DNA of 64,000 bases from the NCBI GenBank assembly GCA_021372535.1, contig JAJFUH010000006.1, positions 1 through 64,000 on the forward strand, in the 5' to 3' direction. Positions 53,951-62,899 of this stretch are shown in pieces. How positions within the stretch are numbered: position 1 is the first letter of the stretch; each line of letters begins with the position of its first letter. The translations under genes were made by a program, and so were the position numbers. The notes under the pieces were generated by a model. It was not told the origin of the DNA. It saw nothing but the letters and a program-made list of their open reading frames with translations, and made no database searches. Origin of the DNA: a bacterium (lineage in GTDB: Bacteria > Latescibacterota > Latescibacteria > Latescibacterales > Latescibacteraceae).

Positions 53951-54519
53951 GAGTGCATCCTTATTTTTATCGTTATCATGACTTTCATGACAATATAGAA
54001 CATGAAATGAAGTAAATCAATTCTGAATGGTCGGTTTTTCCGATGTTTTTTGATTCCTGTATCTTCCGATGATTTGCCGTTTATCCCGTGTTTGTGAAAT
54101 AATTCCTGCGTCAATAATACCCTGTATCGGTAAAACGTTTTTCAGCGCGAATTATGTGACAGTTATTGCTTTTGCTGCCATGACACTGTATAATAATTCG
54201 AACGATGTGCTGTCTGTTTCAGTAACGTATGACCATTATGAAAACTCATATAATTGAACCTTTGAAATAATTATGTGTAACATGCCCGAATGTCTGTTTT
54301 TTTTCCCTCTCCTGTTTACGGGAGAGGGACCGGGGGTGAGGGTAATACAGTACAGGAAATGATGACCAATAAGTGTGACCTTTTATATCATTTTAAAGCT
54401 TTCATGATGATTATTGCATTTAGGGATTGATTTCTCTTGTTACAGTAAAGATAATTCACTCAGGCTAATGAGGGAAAACGGCTGAACATGCAGAATTTAT
54501 AGAATGAAAGGAGTCCGCA
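53951..54519. other. Divergent spacer (569 bp) with repeat A3
   Basis: This AT-rich spacer contains the third copy of repeat A (54256-54361). I see no gene. Confidence 0.5.
54256..54361. repeat. Repeat family A, copy 3
   Basis: This is the reverse complement of about 100 bp of copy 1: ACCTTTGAAATAATTAT, then GTAACATGCCCGAATGTCTG, then the hairpin CCCTCTCCTGTTTACGGGAG and GGTGAGGGTAAT. Mismatches are few, so it spread relatively recently. Confidence 0.75.
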
Positions 54520-55260
54520 GTGAAAATTGCCGACGTGATTTATCTGGTGGGAAGCGGCCAGGCCGGCTTCATGATTTCGAACAGGAGCGACAGCCATGTT
54601 TATGTCATCGAGGGCTCGAAAGGCCATGTGATGATCGATGCGGGTGTCGGAATTCAGGAAGAGCGAATCGCGGAAAATATGAAAAAGGACGGAATCAATC
54701 CAAAGGATGTAAAATATCTCCTGCTCACCCATACCCATTCCGACCATGCCGGAGGCGCCGCGTGGTTCAAGAAACAGTACGGTGTCAAGGTGTATGTATC
54801 CCGTGCGGAGGCGGAATTTCTCAGAAGCAGCGACCAGATGGATCTGGGGCTCGATATTGCTATCATTGACGGTATATATCCGTCCGACTACCGTTTCCCA
54901 AACTGCGAGCCGGATGTGGAAGTCGGGGATGGTGATACCTTTACCTTCGGCAACCTGTCCATACGGGCGATTCATACTCCCGGGCACTCGCTCGGCTCGA
55001 TATGCTACCTCTTGGAAAAAGGCAACCGTACCTGCCTGTTCAGCGGCGATGTCGTGGTGCACGGCGGGAAGCTCATGTTCCTCAACTGCGCCGGCTCGGT
55101 CATGGCCGACATGCGGGCTTCCATGCCGAAACTGGCCAGGCTCGGTGTCGAGGAGTTATACCCCGGTCACGGCTGTTTTGTACTGGAAAACGGCCAGAAC
55201 CACATCGATATCGCAATCGAGAATCTCCGTCACCTGTCGCCGCCACAGAATGCCTTTTAG
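54520..55260 (+). CDS. MBL-fold metallo-hydrolase
   Basis: This 246-residue cytosolic protein starts with GTG at 54520 behind AAGGAG. The metallo-beta-lactamase metal motif is THTHSDHAGG (His71, His73, Asp75, His76), followed by HTPGHSLGSICYLLE (third His) and LFSGDVVVHGG (bridging Asp), with PGHG near the C-terminus. This is a glyoxalase II-like arrangement for hydrolysing a thioester, lactone or phosphoester; substrate unknown. The GH3 gene follows 196 bp downstream on the same strand. Confidence 0.9.
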   Translation: MKIADVIYLVGSGQAGFMISNRSDSHVYVIEGSKGHVMIDAGVGIQEERIAENMKKDGINPKDVKYLLLTHTHSDHAGGAAWFKKQYGVKVYVSRAEAEFLRSSDQMDLGLDIAIIDGIYPSDYRFPNCEPDVEVGDGDTFTFGNLSIRAIHTPGHSLGSICYLLEKGNRTCLFSGDVVVHGGKLMFLNCAGSVMADMRASMPKLARLGVEELYPGHGCFVLENGQNHIDIAIENLRHLSPPQNAF

Positions 55261-55456
55261 CCTGAGCAGAGAGGGGATTTTCAAAGATCGTGCGGTTCGG
55301 AGAGGGCATATAATTCCTTCGGATGTGTCCCGCATCACATATTTATATCACAATTATCATTATTATTGCACTTTTCGTCAGAATACCATGTGTCATATTT
55401 GTTCGGGAAACGGGCAACATCGATTTTTTCCCTTCTGAATTGAGAGCGAGGCATCA

Positions 55457-57115
55457 ATGATCAACAAACGGTGGGTTGAGCAGACACTTCGCAAAATGAG
55501 CATCGAGGAAAAAGTCGGGCAGCTCCTTTTCCCGAGGGTGTACGGATATTTCCTGAGCAACGACGACGAGAAGTTCCTCATGTATCTCAGGTGGATCGAG
55601 GAATTTCATGTTGGCGGTGTTGAAATCTTTTTCAGCGATGTATACGGCGCCGCTTTCCTGCTCAACAGGCTCCAGTCCGCCGCAAGAATCCCGCTCCTCG
55701 TGACATGCGATGCTGAAACCGGCATGGGACACCGTATCAGCGGATCGACGCACCTAACCCACAACATGGGCCTCGGCGCAACCGGAAATGAGCAGATGGC
55801 CTATCTTCAGGGCAAAATCACAGCCCTCGAGGGAACCGCGCTCGGGGTTCATGTACTCGAAGGGCCTACGGTCGATGTGAATGTGAATCCCGACAATCCC
55901 ATTATAGCGGTTCGGAGCTTCGGCGATGATCCGAAGTTTGTTGCCCGGATGGGGCAGGCGTTCATACGGGGCGTTCAGGATCATGGCATGATTGCGTGCG
56001 CGAAGCATTTTCCCGGTCACGGAAACACTGCTGTCGACAGTCACATGGACATTCCGGTCATCGATATTCCCCGCGAACAACTCGAAGCGATCGATCTCCT
56101 GCCGTTCCGCGAGGCAATAAACGCCGGAGCTATGGGTATCATGACCGCTCATATCAACATGCCCGCATTCGATCCCGACACCCGGTATCCCGCGACTCTT
56201 TCACGGGCTGTTACAACCGGCCTGCTCCGTGAAGAGATGGGATTCGGGGGACTCATAATTTCCGATTCACTGATGATGGATGCCATTACCCGGTATTTCC
56301 CGCCGGGCGAGGCGGAACTCCGCAGTTTCCTTGCGGGGACGGACATCCTTCTCGCGCCGTTTCTCGAACCCGCCTTCGAGACATTGGTCAAAGCGGTCGG
56401 TACGGGCGATCTGCCTGTAGATCGGCTCGATGCTTCGGTGCGCCGGATACTCATCGCGAAAAGCTGGTGCGATCTCCATGAGGAGCGTCTTGTCGATGTC
56501 AACGAACTTCACCACCGTATCGGAACAGCCGCCGGCATCAAAAACGGTGCTCACCAGTTAATCCGGTCTTCGATCACGCTTATAAAAAACGAGGGCGATA
56601 TTCTCCCCCTGCAGGCTCAGGAAAAACCGAAAATTCTCAGCATTCTTTACTACGATCACCCACTCGGAGACATCGGGGCTGTTTTTCAGGATGAGATGCG
56701 CCGTCGTGCTGCCATCACCCACCGCGAGTTTTACGCCGAAGGTATCCCTGACGAATCGGGGAATATCCAGACGTTAACCATCCCGTGTGACAGCGACCCC
56801 CGTTTCGAGGAGGAAGCCCTTCAAAAGGCTCAGGGTTATGATGTTGTCGTGTGCGCGCTGGTATACCGTATCATCATGCGCCGCGGAACCCCGAATCTCC
56901 GTCCCCGCGCCGAGGCTTTCATGCGCCGTCTCACCGCGCTCCCTGTTCCCGTTGTCACGGTATCTTTCGGAGCGCCGTATGTGATCAGACAGATGCCCGA
57001 TACGACAGCATTCGTGGCGGCTTACATGTATTCGCCCCTTGTCCAGCAGGCGGCTGTCGAAGCCCTCTTCGGCGAGATTCCGTTCGTGGGTAAACTGCCG
57101 GTGCGGCTTCCGTAA
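55457..57115 (+). CDS. GH3 beta-N-acetylhexosaminidase-like (NagZ-type) with C-terminal domain
   Basis: This 552-residue protein has no signal peptide and a GAGG site. The N-terminal GH3 barrel shows AKHFPGHGNTAVDSHMDIPV (NagZ uses the His of the D-S-H loop as acid/base) and the nucleophile in GGLIISDSLMMDAI (Asp270). A C-terminal alpha/beta domain (~380-552) is present, ending FGEIPFVGKLPVRLP. In the cytoplasm it would release N-acetylglucosamine from peptidoglycan or chitin fragments. A GH20 lipoprotein and a NagB-fold protein lie nearby. The last base of its stop codon is only a few bases from repeat C2. Confidence 0.9.
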   Translation: MINKRWVEQTLRKMSIEEKVGQLLFPRVYGYFLSNDDEKFLMYLRWIEEFHVGGVEIFFSDVYGAAFLLNRLQSAARIPLLVTCDAETGMGHRISGSTHLTHNMGLGATGNEQMAYLQGKITALEGTALGVHVLEGPTVDVNVNPDNPIIAVRSFGDDPKFVARMGQAFIRGVQDHGMIACAKHFPGHGNTAVDSHMDIPVIDIPREQLEAIDLLPFREAINAGAMGIMTAHINMPAFDPDTRYPATLSRAVTTGLLREEMGFGGLIISDSLMMDAITRYFPPGEAELRSFLAGTDILLAPFLEPAFETLVKAVGTGDLPVDRLDASVRRILIAKSWCDLHEERLVDVNELHHRIGTAAGIKNGAHQLIRSSITLIKNEGDILPLQAQEKPKILSILYYDHPLGDIGAVFQDEMRRRAAITHREFYAEGIPDESGNIQTLTIPCDSDPRFEEEALQKAQGYDVVVCALVYRIIMRRGTPNLRPRAEAFMRRLTALPVPVVTVSFGAPYVIRQMPDTTAFVAAYMYSPLVQQAAVEALFGEIPFVGKLPVRLP

Positions 57116-57264
57116 TACCAAGTTGCGTTCGAACAGGTAACATAGTTAACGTAGTGATTCTAATAGATGCTGAAGCAAGTTCAGCATGACGGCGTTAATG
57201 TCACCCTGAATTTATTTCAGGGTCTATTGTAAACTTTATTACTTCACTGACTGCAACTTGATAT
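57113..57264. repeat. Repeat family C, copy 2 (inverted ends)
   Basis: Ends ATACCAAGTTGC (about 57117) and GCAACTTGATAT (about 57253) are inverted copies (11 of 12). Inside are GATGCTGAAGCAAGTTCAGC and CACCCTGAATTTATTTCAGG palindromes that also occur in copy 1. This is a MITE-like layout with no ORF, starting at the GH3 stop codon. Confidence 0.65.
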
Positions 57265-57331
57265 AAATCATGTTTTATCAACAATATCTATTTCACAATA
57301 TCATTGTTTTCATAAGCACCCTGCCGGGCAC

Positions 57332-57368
57332 AAAAAAATCCCCCGCTCGTTAATGTCGGGGGATTTTT
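57332..57368. terminator. Bidirectional intrinsic terminator
   Basis: ATCCCCCG (57338-57345) pairs with CGGGGGAT (57357-57364). It is flanked by a run of A on the left and TTTTT on the right, so it works on both strands: for the NTF2-like gene (-) and possibly the GH3 gene (+). Confidence 0.85.
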
Positions 57369-57390
57369 CTGATTCTATCGATAACATATT

Positions 57391-57921
57391 TCACTTCATC
57401 GCTTTAACTTCCTCTATGCTGTAGGAAGCGTCGCCGTGAATCTGCTTCCATGCGCCGTCCTGAAGAACCTTGACGACGGTGACACGTGGATTCATCTTGC
57501 CCGGCTTGCCGTTGTTGTCGACAAAATCGTTATCGACATAGTAGGTGACGACAGCGGCTGTCCCGTCCGGCGATACTTTGATTTTGAGGCCGTTAATCTT
57601 GAAATCGACCTTCGACATGGAAGCCATGGCCGATTCATACCAGGCTTTAACTCCATTCGGGCCCTCCCATCCCTCGACGCGGTCACGGACAGCGGGACCC
57701 CAGATGGTGATATCGGGATCATGCGACCACATTTCGCTGATGGCGGCAAAATCTTTGTTTGACCATGCCTGAGCATACGCCATCTGCTGCTGGGTAAGTA
57801 AATCCACGATCGCCTGGATGTCTACCTGTTTTGGCGCCGGTGTCTGGGCCGGTTGCTGATGATGGCAGCTGACAGCAGTTATAAGCATGAGTGCGAGCAC
57901 AATTAAAAGCAGGTTTCTCAT
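57391..57921 (-). CDS. NTF2/SnoaL-like lipoprotein
   Basis: I start this 176-residue protein at ATG 57921, preceded by GGAGAGG and followed by a lipoprotein signal (MRNLLLIVLALMLITAVSC). The mature part is a single NTF2/SnoaL-like domain: NKDFAAISEMWSHDPDITIW, MASMSKVDFKINGLKIKVSP, AAVVTYYVDNDFVDNNG and VVKVLQDGAWKQIHGDASY. Such domains bind small hydrophobic or sugar ligands. A strong terminator follows its stop. Confidence 0.85.
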   Translation of the reverse strand: MRNLLLIVLALMLITAVSCHHQQPAQTPAPKQVDIQAIVDLLTQQQMAYAQAWSNKDFAAISEMWSHDPDITIWGPAVRDRVEGWEGPNGVKAWYESAMASMSKVDFKINGLKIKVSPDGTAAVVTYYVDNDFVDNNGKPGKMNPRVTVVKVLQDGAWKQIHGDASYSIEEVKAMK

Positions 57922-58121
57922 GATGTGAACCTCTCCTTCATGGTGTAAATGTTTAAAAAATAATGACAAAGTTCAGCGGCAAGCTGAAACGACTCCGCTG
58001 GAGTGCCTTGTTGAGCACTGTCCTTTGTAGATTTGATAAGGTTACTGCTCAATTTCTTTAGTAAGACTGTCTGTATATCTCGAAAAAGACTTTATCAGCG
58101 TAAACCCATTGAACATGAATT

Positions 58122-58478
58122 TTACCCGCCTTCCGTTTCGGCAGGCATTATAGCCCTGATTGCGGTAATAAGATCGGGAATGTTATATTTTGCAACGTTC
58201 CAGACCATTTCATGCCTGACTTCGCCGTATTCATGAATAAGGATATTTCGTTGGCCGATGATGGACCGCCAGGGAATTTCGGAATGTATCTCTTTCAATT
58301 CATCTGAAATGTGACGCGCCGCTTCACCGATAATCTCGATATAACGTTCGACGGCGCCCCGTAAAAGACGGTCCGTCAGGTAATCCTTTACGGTCTTACC
58401 CCGGATGAAATCCTGTATCGCCATTGAGGCATCAAGCATGTCCCAAAGATAGGCCTTGTCTTTCTCTTCAGACAGCAT
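58122..58478 (-). CDS. hepT: HepT-like HEPN ribonuclease/toxin
   Basis: This 118-residue helical protein has the HEPN signature R-x4-H-x-Y (R77, H82, Y84 in RNILIHEYG), the catalytic motif of HepT toxins. A GGGAAG site precedes its ATG, and the gene overlaps the end of the nucleotidyltransferase gene by 11 bp, the usual antitoxin-first order of MntA/HepT type VII systems. HepT acts as an RNase or membrane-active toxin and is inactivated by MntA adding AMP to the conserved Tyr. All key residues are visible. Confidence 0.9.
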   Translation of the reverse strand: MLSEEKDKAYLWDMLDASMAIQDFIRGKTVKDYLTDRLLRGAVERYIEIIGEAARHISDELKEIHSEIPWRSIIGQRNILIHEYGEVRHEMVWNVAKYNIPDLITAIRAIMPAETEGG

Positions 58479-58770
58479 ATATCACTTCCCGCGTAGAGAG
58501 AATCTCCTTTCGACGATATGGATTACGAAGTCCCTCTTTTTCAATCAGGTCAACTTCACGACCGGTTATAGCCGTCAGCTCATCGTGCATGGTCACCATG
58601 TCCCAGAGACTCCAGGGTGCCTCTGGCTTAAAACTGACGAGAAAATCCATGTCGCTGTTCGGGCCGAAATCATCTCTAAGGGACGAACCGAAAAGTGATA
58701 ACTCCCTTATACGCCATCTGAGGCAGAATTCCACCAGGGCATCTCTATCCAAATTCACGTTCTGAGTCAA
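58468..58770 (-). CDS. mntA: MntA-like nucleotidyltransferase antitoxin
   Basis: This 100-residue protein has the minimal nucleotidyltransferase motif G-S-x10-D-x-D (G28-S29, D40, D42 in FGSSLRDDFGPNSDMDFLV). Its start is TTG at 58770 with a weak ribosome site; GTG a few codons in (58758) is an alternative. It would AMPylate and neutralise the HepT toxin encoded immediately downstream. Copy 1 of repeat family D lies just upstream of its start. Confidence 0.88.
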   Translation of the reverse strand: MTQNVNLDRDALVEFCLRWRIRELSLFGSSLRDDFGPNSDMDFLVSFKPEAPWSLWDMVTMHDELTAITGREVDLIEKEGLRNPYRRKEILSTREVIYAV

Positions 58771-59427
58771 AATTTAATTTCCGTTTAAGAGGGCTGTGAA
58801 AAAGTATCTTTTTCACTCGCCCTATGACGAAATGTGTTGTTTTGTTGCTGTCAAGGGCATGTAAATAGGCACTTCGTACTGACCCTTGACAGCTTATATC
58901 CACGTAATGATGTTTATCACAAAGCTTTTTAAGCAGCTCATTCGATGCAATATTTTCAGTCAATAATAATTCGCCGCCCATGTTGTCCAAAGTCTTGCAG
59001 GGAGTACCCTTTTCTTCTCTGTTATAAATTTGTATAAACCCCGCAATTATTTTTAAAGTGAGCCTGACTGTATTTCATAAGTATATATAAACCGTAACAG
59101 CCACTATTTTCACAAATTTATGATTATTGACGAAAACTGTCAAGGTATTTTTGGCGTCGGAGGTCCTATACACTTCTTCTTTTCAACAGTACATGATCTT
59201 CAATAGTGATGTTTCCTTTTACAAAGAAAAATGATGCGAACCGGCGAATCCGATTGTCCTTAACTTTATGATTCATTATGTTGCATGTCATGCTGAAATA
59301 CTGTCTGTTGTCCGGGAGTCGAAGAAATGGATGACGAGGTTGTCGATACCCGGAGTTACCGGGTTGCGGTTGATAGTTGAATAAATGATATTTCAAATTC
59401 GGTACTTTTTATAAACGGAGGTTATGA
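58771..59427. other. 657 bp spacer with repeat D1
   Basis: This contains repeat family D copy 1 at 58786-58935 (a minus-strand frame 58745-58990 runs through it and is not credible as a gene). The rest, up to the bicupin gene, is AT-rich with nothing recognised. Confidence 0.5.
58786..58935. repeat. Repeat family D, copy 1
   Basis: The left end is a hairpin, AGGGCTGTGAAAAAG then TAT then CTTTTTCACTCGCCCT. Then comes ATGACGAAATGTGTTGTT, and then a second palindrome framed by GCTGTCAAGGG and CCCTTGACAGC, ending with CTTATATCCAC. Copy 2 at 61285-61432 is in the same orientation and very similar over about 145 bp. Confidence 0.8.
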
Positions 59428-60342
59428 ATGGAAAGAAGACAGATGTTGGGAACGCTGTTCGGTCTCGGCGGATATGTATTGACAGATTCGACCGTTCAGG
59501 CGGCTCAGAAGGGCAAGCCGGTATTCGGTCACACCGATCCCTCGAAGTACACAGGCATTACTGCTGCGCACGGCGGCGCGGGAACGCTTCCTTTCATGGA
59601 ACTGCTCACCCATGAAACGTTCGACACCAATTTTCTCTTTGTCCACAGAGCGGAACTGCCACCGAAAACCGGTATAGGTGAGCACAACCACCGTCACATG
59701 GAAGAGATGTACTTCATCTTCAACGGCACAGCCCAGTTCACCGTAAACGGCCGCACCGCCGAGCTTCCCGGGGGCTGCTGCGTGCTGTGCCCTCTGGGCG
59801 GTTCGCATGGCATCTACAATAACTCAGACGAGACCATCCAGTGGCTCAATGTGGCGGTAAGCATGGTCAAAGGGCAAGGGGATGCCGTCGACTATAAGGA
59901 CGATCTGAGCACGGCAAAGGTTGAATCTCCCCCGCCTTTCCTCTGGGCGCCCATCGACAAGAGGCTGCTCAAACCCGCCGCTCATGCTCATGGGGGTAAA
60001 GGTTCAATCCCGTTCAAGCGTCTCTGGTGGAACGATTCGTTCAAAACACCCTGGGAATTCGTGGATCATTGTGTTCTTCCCCCGGATACATCGATCGGGT
60101 ATCATCAGCATAATGCCATCGAGGAAATATATTATCTCGTTTCGGGTCACGGCAGGATGACGGTGAACGATGTGACATGGGATGTCGGCCCCGGTGATGC
60201 GGTACCCTGCACGCTCCATGATTCGCACGGTCTTTACAATAACGGCAGCGAGGATATCCTGCTTATCGTGAATTCCTGTGGTTCGAAGGGTAAGGGAGTT
60301 TATGATGTCAACAACTGGGGAGATGACCTGTCTTCCAGATAG
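59428..60342 (+). CDS. Exported bicupin protein, tandem copy 1
   Basis: This 304-residue protein has a GGAGG site and a twin-arginine-like start (MERRQMLGTLFGLGGYVL). Two cupin domains: residues ~70-140 (GEHNHRHMEEMYFIFNGTAQ, a full metal-binding HxHx3E pattern) and ~215-285 (GYHQHNAIEEIYYLVSGHGR). The mature protein starts near KGKPVFGHTDPSKY. The paired metal sites suggest two catalytic or sensor sites for a small polar ligand, probably a sugar or keto-acid. A close paralogue follows 30 bp later. Confidence 0.88.
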   Translation: MERRQMLGTLFGLGGYVLTDSTVQAAQKGKPVFGHTDPSKYTGITAAHGGAGTLPFMELLTHETFDTNFLFVHRAELPPKTGIGEHNHRHMEEMYFIFNGTAQFTVNGRTAELPGGCCVLCPLGGSHGIYNNSDETIQWLNVAVSMVKGQGDAVDYKDDLSTAKVESPPPFLWAPIDKRLLKPAAHAHGGKGSIPFKRLWWNDSFKTPWEFVDHCVLPPDTSIGYHQHNAIEEIYYLVSGHGRMTVNDVTWDVGPGDAVPCTLHDSHGLYNNGSEDILLIVNSCGSKGKGVYDVNNWGDDLSSR

Positions 60343-60372
60343 GGGTCCAAAGACATAAACAGGGGGAACTGT

Positions 60373-61287
60373 ATGAAACCGTCAAGGATAGTGATTATTG
60401 CCGTACTGTGTGCAGGCGCGTATTTTTTTGCATCGGACAGCGCCCGTACCGAGCAGAAGGGTAAACCGGTATACGGCCGCACCGATCCTTCTCAATATGA
60501 CAATGTACCCGACTGCCACAAGGGAGCGGGAACGATCAGGCTGAAATCGATTCTCAGCCACGAGCTGTTCGAGACGAACTTACTTGCAGTATCGCGGGCT
60601 GAAATTCCCCCCAGGTGCAGCATCGGCGAGCACATCCACCGTCACATGGAGGAGATATTCATCATCCTCAACGCGCCCGCCCAGTTTACGGTGAACGGTC
60701 GAACCGCGCTTCTGCCTGCCCGCTCGATGGTTGTCTGTCCCAGGGGGTCATCGCATGGTATATACAATCCGACCGATCAGACGCTTCAATGGCTGTATTT
60801 TGCGGTGTCCGAGGTTAAAGGCAAGGGTGATGCGATCGACTATGGCGATGACCTGTCAAACGCGCAGATCGAGTCTCCGCCGCCATTCGAATGGACGCTT
60901 CTCGACAGGAGTCTCCTCGCGCCCGCCGCCAACGCGCATAAAGGCAAGGGAACGATACTCTTCCGCCGGATGTATAACAAGGATTCGTTCAAGACCAACT
61001 GGGAGTTCATCGACCACTGCATTCTCCCGCCGGGGACATCGATCGGCTACCACCAGCACAACATGATCGAGGAAGTCTATTACATCGTTTCCGGCAAAGG
61101 ACGCGCCACGGTGAACGATGTGACCTGGGATGTCGGCCCCGGCGACGCGATACCCTGCACGCTCCACGATTCACACGGCCTCTACAACAACGGGACGGAA
61201 GATATCGAGCTCATCGTGTGTTCGTGCGCGGTGGAGAAGGGGAAACGTGACACGAACAACTGGGGAGATGACCTCAGTAACCGTTAG
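60373..61287 (+). CDS. Exported bicupin protein, tandem copy 2
   Basis: This 304-residue protein has a GGGGGA site and an ordinary Sec-like signal (MKPSRIVIIAVLCAGAYFF). It aligns end to end with the preceding gene: GEHIHRHMEEIFIILNAPAQ in the first cupin, GYHQHNMIEEVYYIVSGKGR in the second, and the same C-terminal N-N-W-G-D-D-L-S. The different leader suggests the copies may be exported by different routes. Tandem duplication, likely one operon. Confidence 0.88.
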   Translation: MKPSRIVIIAVLCAGAYFFASDSARTEQKGKPVYGRTDPSQYDNVPDCHKGAGTIRLKSILSHELFETNLLAVSRAEIPPRCSIGEHIHRHMEEIFIILNAPAQFTVNGRTALLPARSMVVCPRGSSHGIYNPTDQTLQWLYFAVSEVKGKGDAIDYGDDLSNAQIESPPPFEWTLLDRSLLAPAANAHKGKGTILFRRMYNKDSFKTNWEFIDHCILPPGTSIGYHQHNMIEEVYYIVSGKGRATVNDVTWDVGPGDAIPCTLHDSHGLYNNGTEDIELIVCSCAVEKGKRDTNNWGDDLSNR

Positions 61288-61432
61288 GAGGGCTGTGAAA
61301 AAGTATATTTATCACGAGCCCCATGACGAAATGTGTTGTTTCGGTGCTGTCAAGGGCATGTAAATCGGCACTTTGTGCCGACCCTTGACAGCTTATATCC
61401 ACACTTTCAGACATTATCACAAGACTTTTAGC
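61285..61432. repeat. Repeat family D, copy 2
   Basis: This starts at the stop codon of bicupin copy 2 with GGAGGGCTGTGAAAAAGTAT and carries the same ATGACGAAATGTGTTGTT block and GCTGTCAAGGG/CCCTTGACAGC palindrome as copy 1, plus a near-identical CTTATATCCAC end. With copy 1 it frames the two bicupin genes as direct repeats. Confidence 0.8.
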
Positions 61433-61449
61433 ATTCAATTCCGGAACGG

Positions 61450-62487
61450 TTATCGGGCTGTCATGACTTTCAATCCCTCAACAAGCGGGGGATATTCGGT
61501 CGGTTTTTTATTATCGCTTCCCCATGTTGTGAACAGGTGGCCGAGCATCTTTGAGTTGTTCTGCTCGATGCTATATTGAATGAGCTTCTGCGAGGCATCG
61601 ACCTTGTTCCAGCTTGCCGGGAGAACCCGGAAGCCTTTAATCAGGAATTCCTGTATCGAAGGGTATGAATCCCGTGCTTCATAATGCCACGGGCACAGGA
61701 TGATATCTTTGGGAACCATATTGAGGGCGGGAGCCGTCCCGTTCTCGGATGCTTCCCATTTACCGAAATTGTACTTGGTGCCGTCGATGAAGCGGTCGGC
61801 CCACATGAGCATTTCCACTCCGCGCTGTTTTACCAGAAAGTTATGGTAATCGTTCACTGCCTTGGCGAAGAGTTTCGCCGGGTCTTTCCCTTTTGTCGAA
61901 GGTGACTTGTCGGAACCTATCAGAAAAATCTCATCCATTCCGACATGAAGCGCATCGGCTCCGAAAGCATCGATTATCTCGCCCATGAGGCTGAAAATAA
62001 TGGGATTGAGGTCGGGATTGGTCATGTCCCATTCACGGCAGTACAGGCCCTCGTTGTTCGGGAACGCGCCCGGAGTGAGGTCGAACTGCGGGTACTTGAT
62101 CAGGAGCGGGAACGTGGTTTTTGTCCATGACTGGTGCCCGAGGCACTGAAACTGGGGTATGAGACGTATATTGTATTGTCTGCAGAGCGCGGCAAACTTT
62201 CCCGCACCTTCTTTGGTGATGACGCTGCCGGGCATTCTCAGTTCCGGGTGTTTTTCAAAAGCGAAGTGATAATCCACCTCGAGAACCAGGACATTGAGCC
62301 CCATTTCCGCGAGCGCCGGAATACTGTTTCCAAGCGCTTCGAGGTCAGCGTCCGTGTTGTAGTTCAACAGATGCAGCGCCCGCCATGTTTCACCCTTTTG
62401 GGGGCCGACAGTGGTTTTATGCATGGATGCACACCCTGCGATAAATCCGCAGAGAGCAATCGCGCAGAGAACTTTTAACAGTTTCAT
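61450..62487 (-). CDS. GH20 beta-N-acetylhexosaminidase-like lipoprotein
   Basis: This 345-residue protein has a GGGAGG site and a lipoprotein signal (ending FIAGC, Cys19). It is a compact TIM barrel with the GH20 catalytic motif ALHVGMDEIF (Asp185-Glu186) and family text such as LIPQFQCLGHQSWTK, typical of the substrate-assisted mechanism on terminal GlcNAc/GalNAc. It lacks the N-terminal GH20b domain. Probable role: releasing N-acetylhexosamine outside the cytoplasm. It is divergent from the NagB-fold gene 412 bp away. Confidence 0.84.
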   Translation of the reverse strand: MKLLKVLCAIALCGFIAGCASMHKTTVGPQKGETWRALHLLNYNTDADLEALGNSIPALAEMGLNVLVLEVDYHFAFEKHPELRMPGSVITKEGAGKFAALCRQYNIRLIPQFQCLGHQSWTKTTFPLLIKYPQFDLTPGAFPNNEGLYCREWDMTNPDLNPIIFSLMGEIIDAFGADALHVGMDEIFLIGSDKSPSTKGKDPAKLFAKAVNDYHNFLVKQRGVEMLMWADRFIDGTKYNFGKWEASENGTAPALNMVPKDIILCPWHYEARDSYPSIQEFLIKGFRVLPASWNKVDASQKLIQYSIEQNNSKMLGHLFTTWGSDNKKPTEYPPLVEGLKVMTAR

Positions 62488-62899
62488 TCGGAGCCTCCCT
62501 CAATTTGTCCGGTTCATACCGATTCGCACGTCAATTCCCCTTTAAACAGAGTGAAAATCCAGTATAGTGGAAAAAAAGCTGTCAAAAGCCGGAACATAAT
62601 GCCTGTTTATATGCTTTTGAAAGTAGTCATGCCATATACTTCCCCCCGGTTATTGTTTCGGGGATCGTATTTTTTCCTTTTAAAAGCTGACTGGTAATGG
62701 TACTGAAAGAGAATGTTTTTATGGATTTCTTTTTATGTTTTGTATATTTTCAATATAATATACCAGAATATACTGCCGTAAAGGACAAGGAAAATGATAT
62801 GGGCATGCTGTTTTATGAAAAATACATTTTCTGAATACGTCTTATTCACACAAAGAAACATTTAACAAAAATAACACTTTTTAAAAAAGGATAAGCACT
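62488..62899. other. Divergent spacer (412 bp)
   Basis: This lies between GH20 (-) and the NagB-fold gene (+). It is strongly AT-rich, especially at 62690-62890. I see no gene, RNA or repeat; promoters for both genes are expected. Confidence 0.4.

Noticed and set aside
58745-58990. An 81-codon minus-strand frame across repeat D1
   Set aside because: Most of it is repeat sequence, and it overlaps the MntA start; the other copy of repeat D does not keep the frame.
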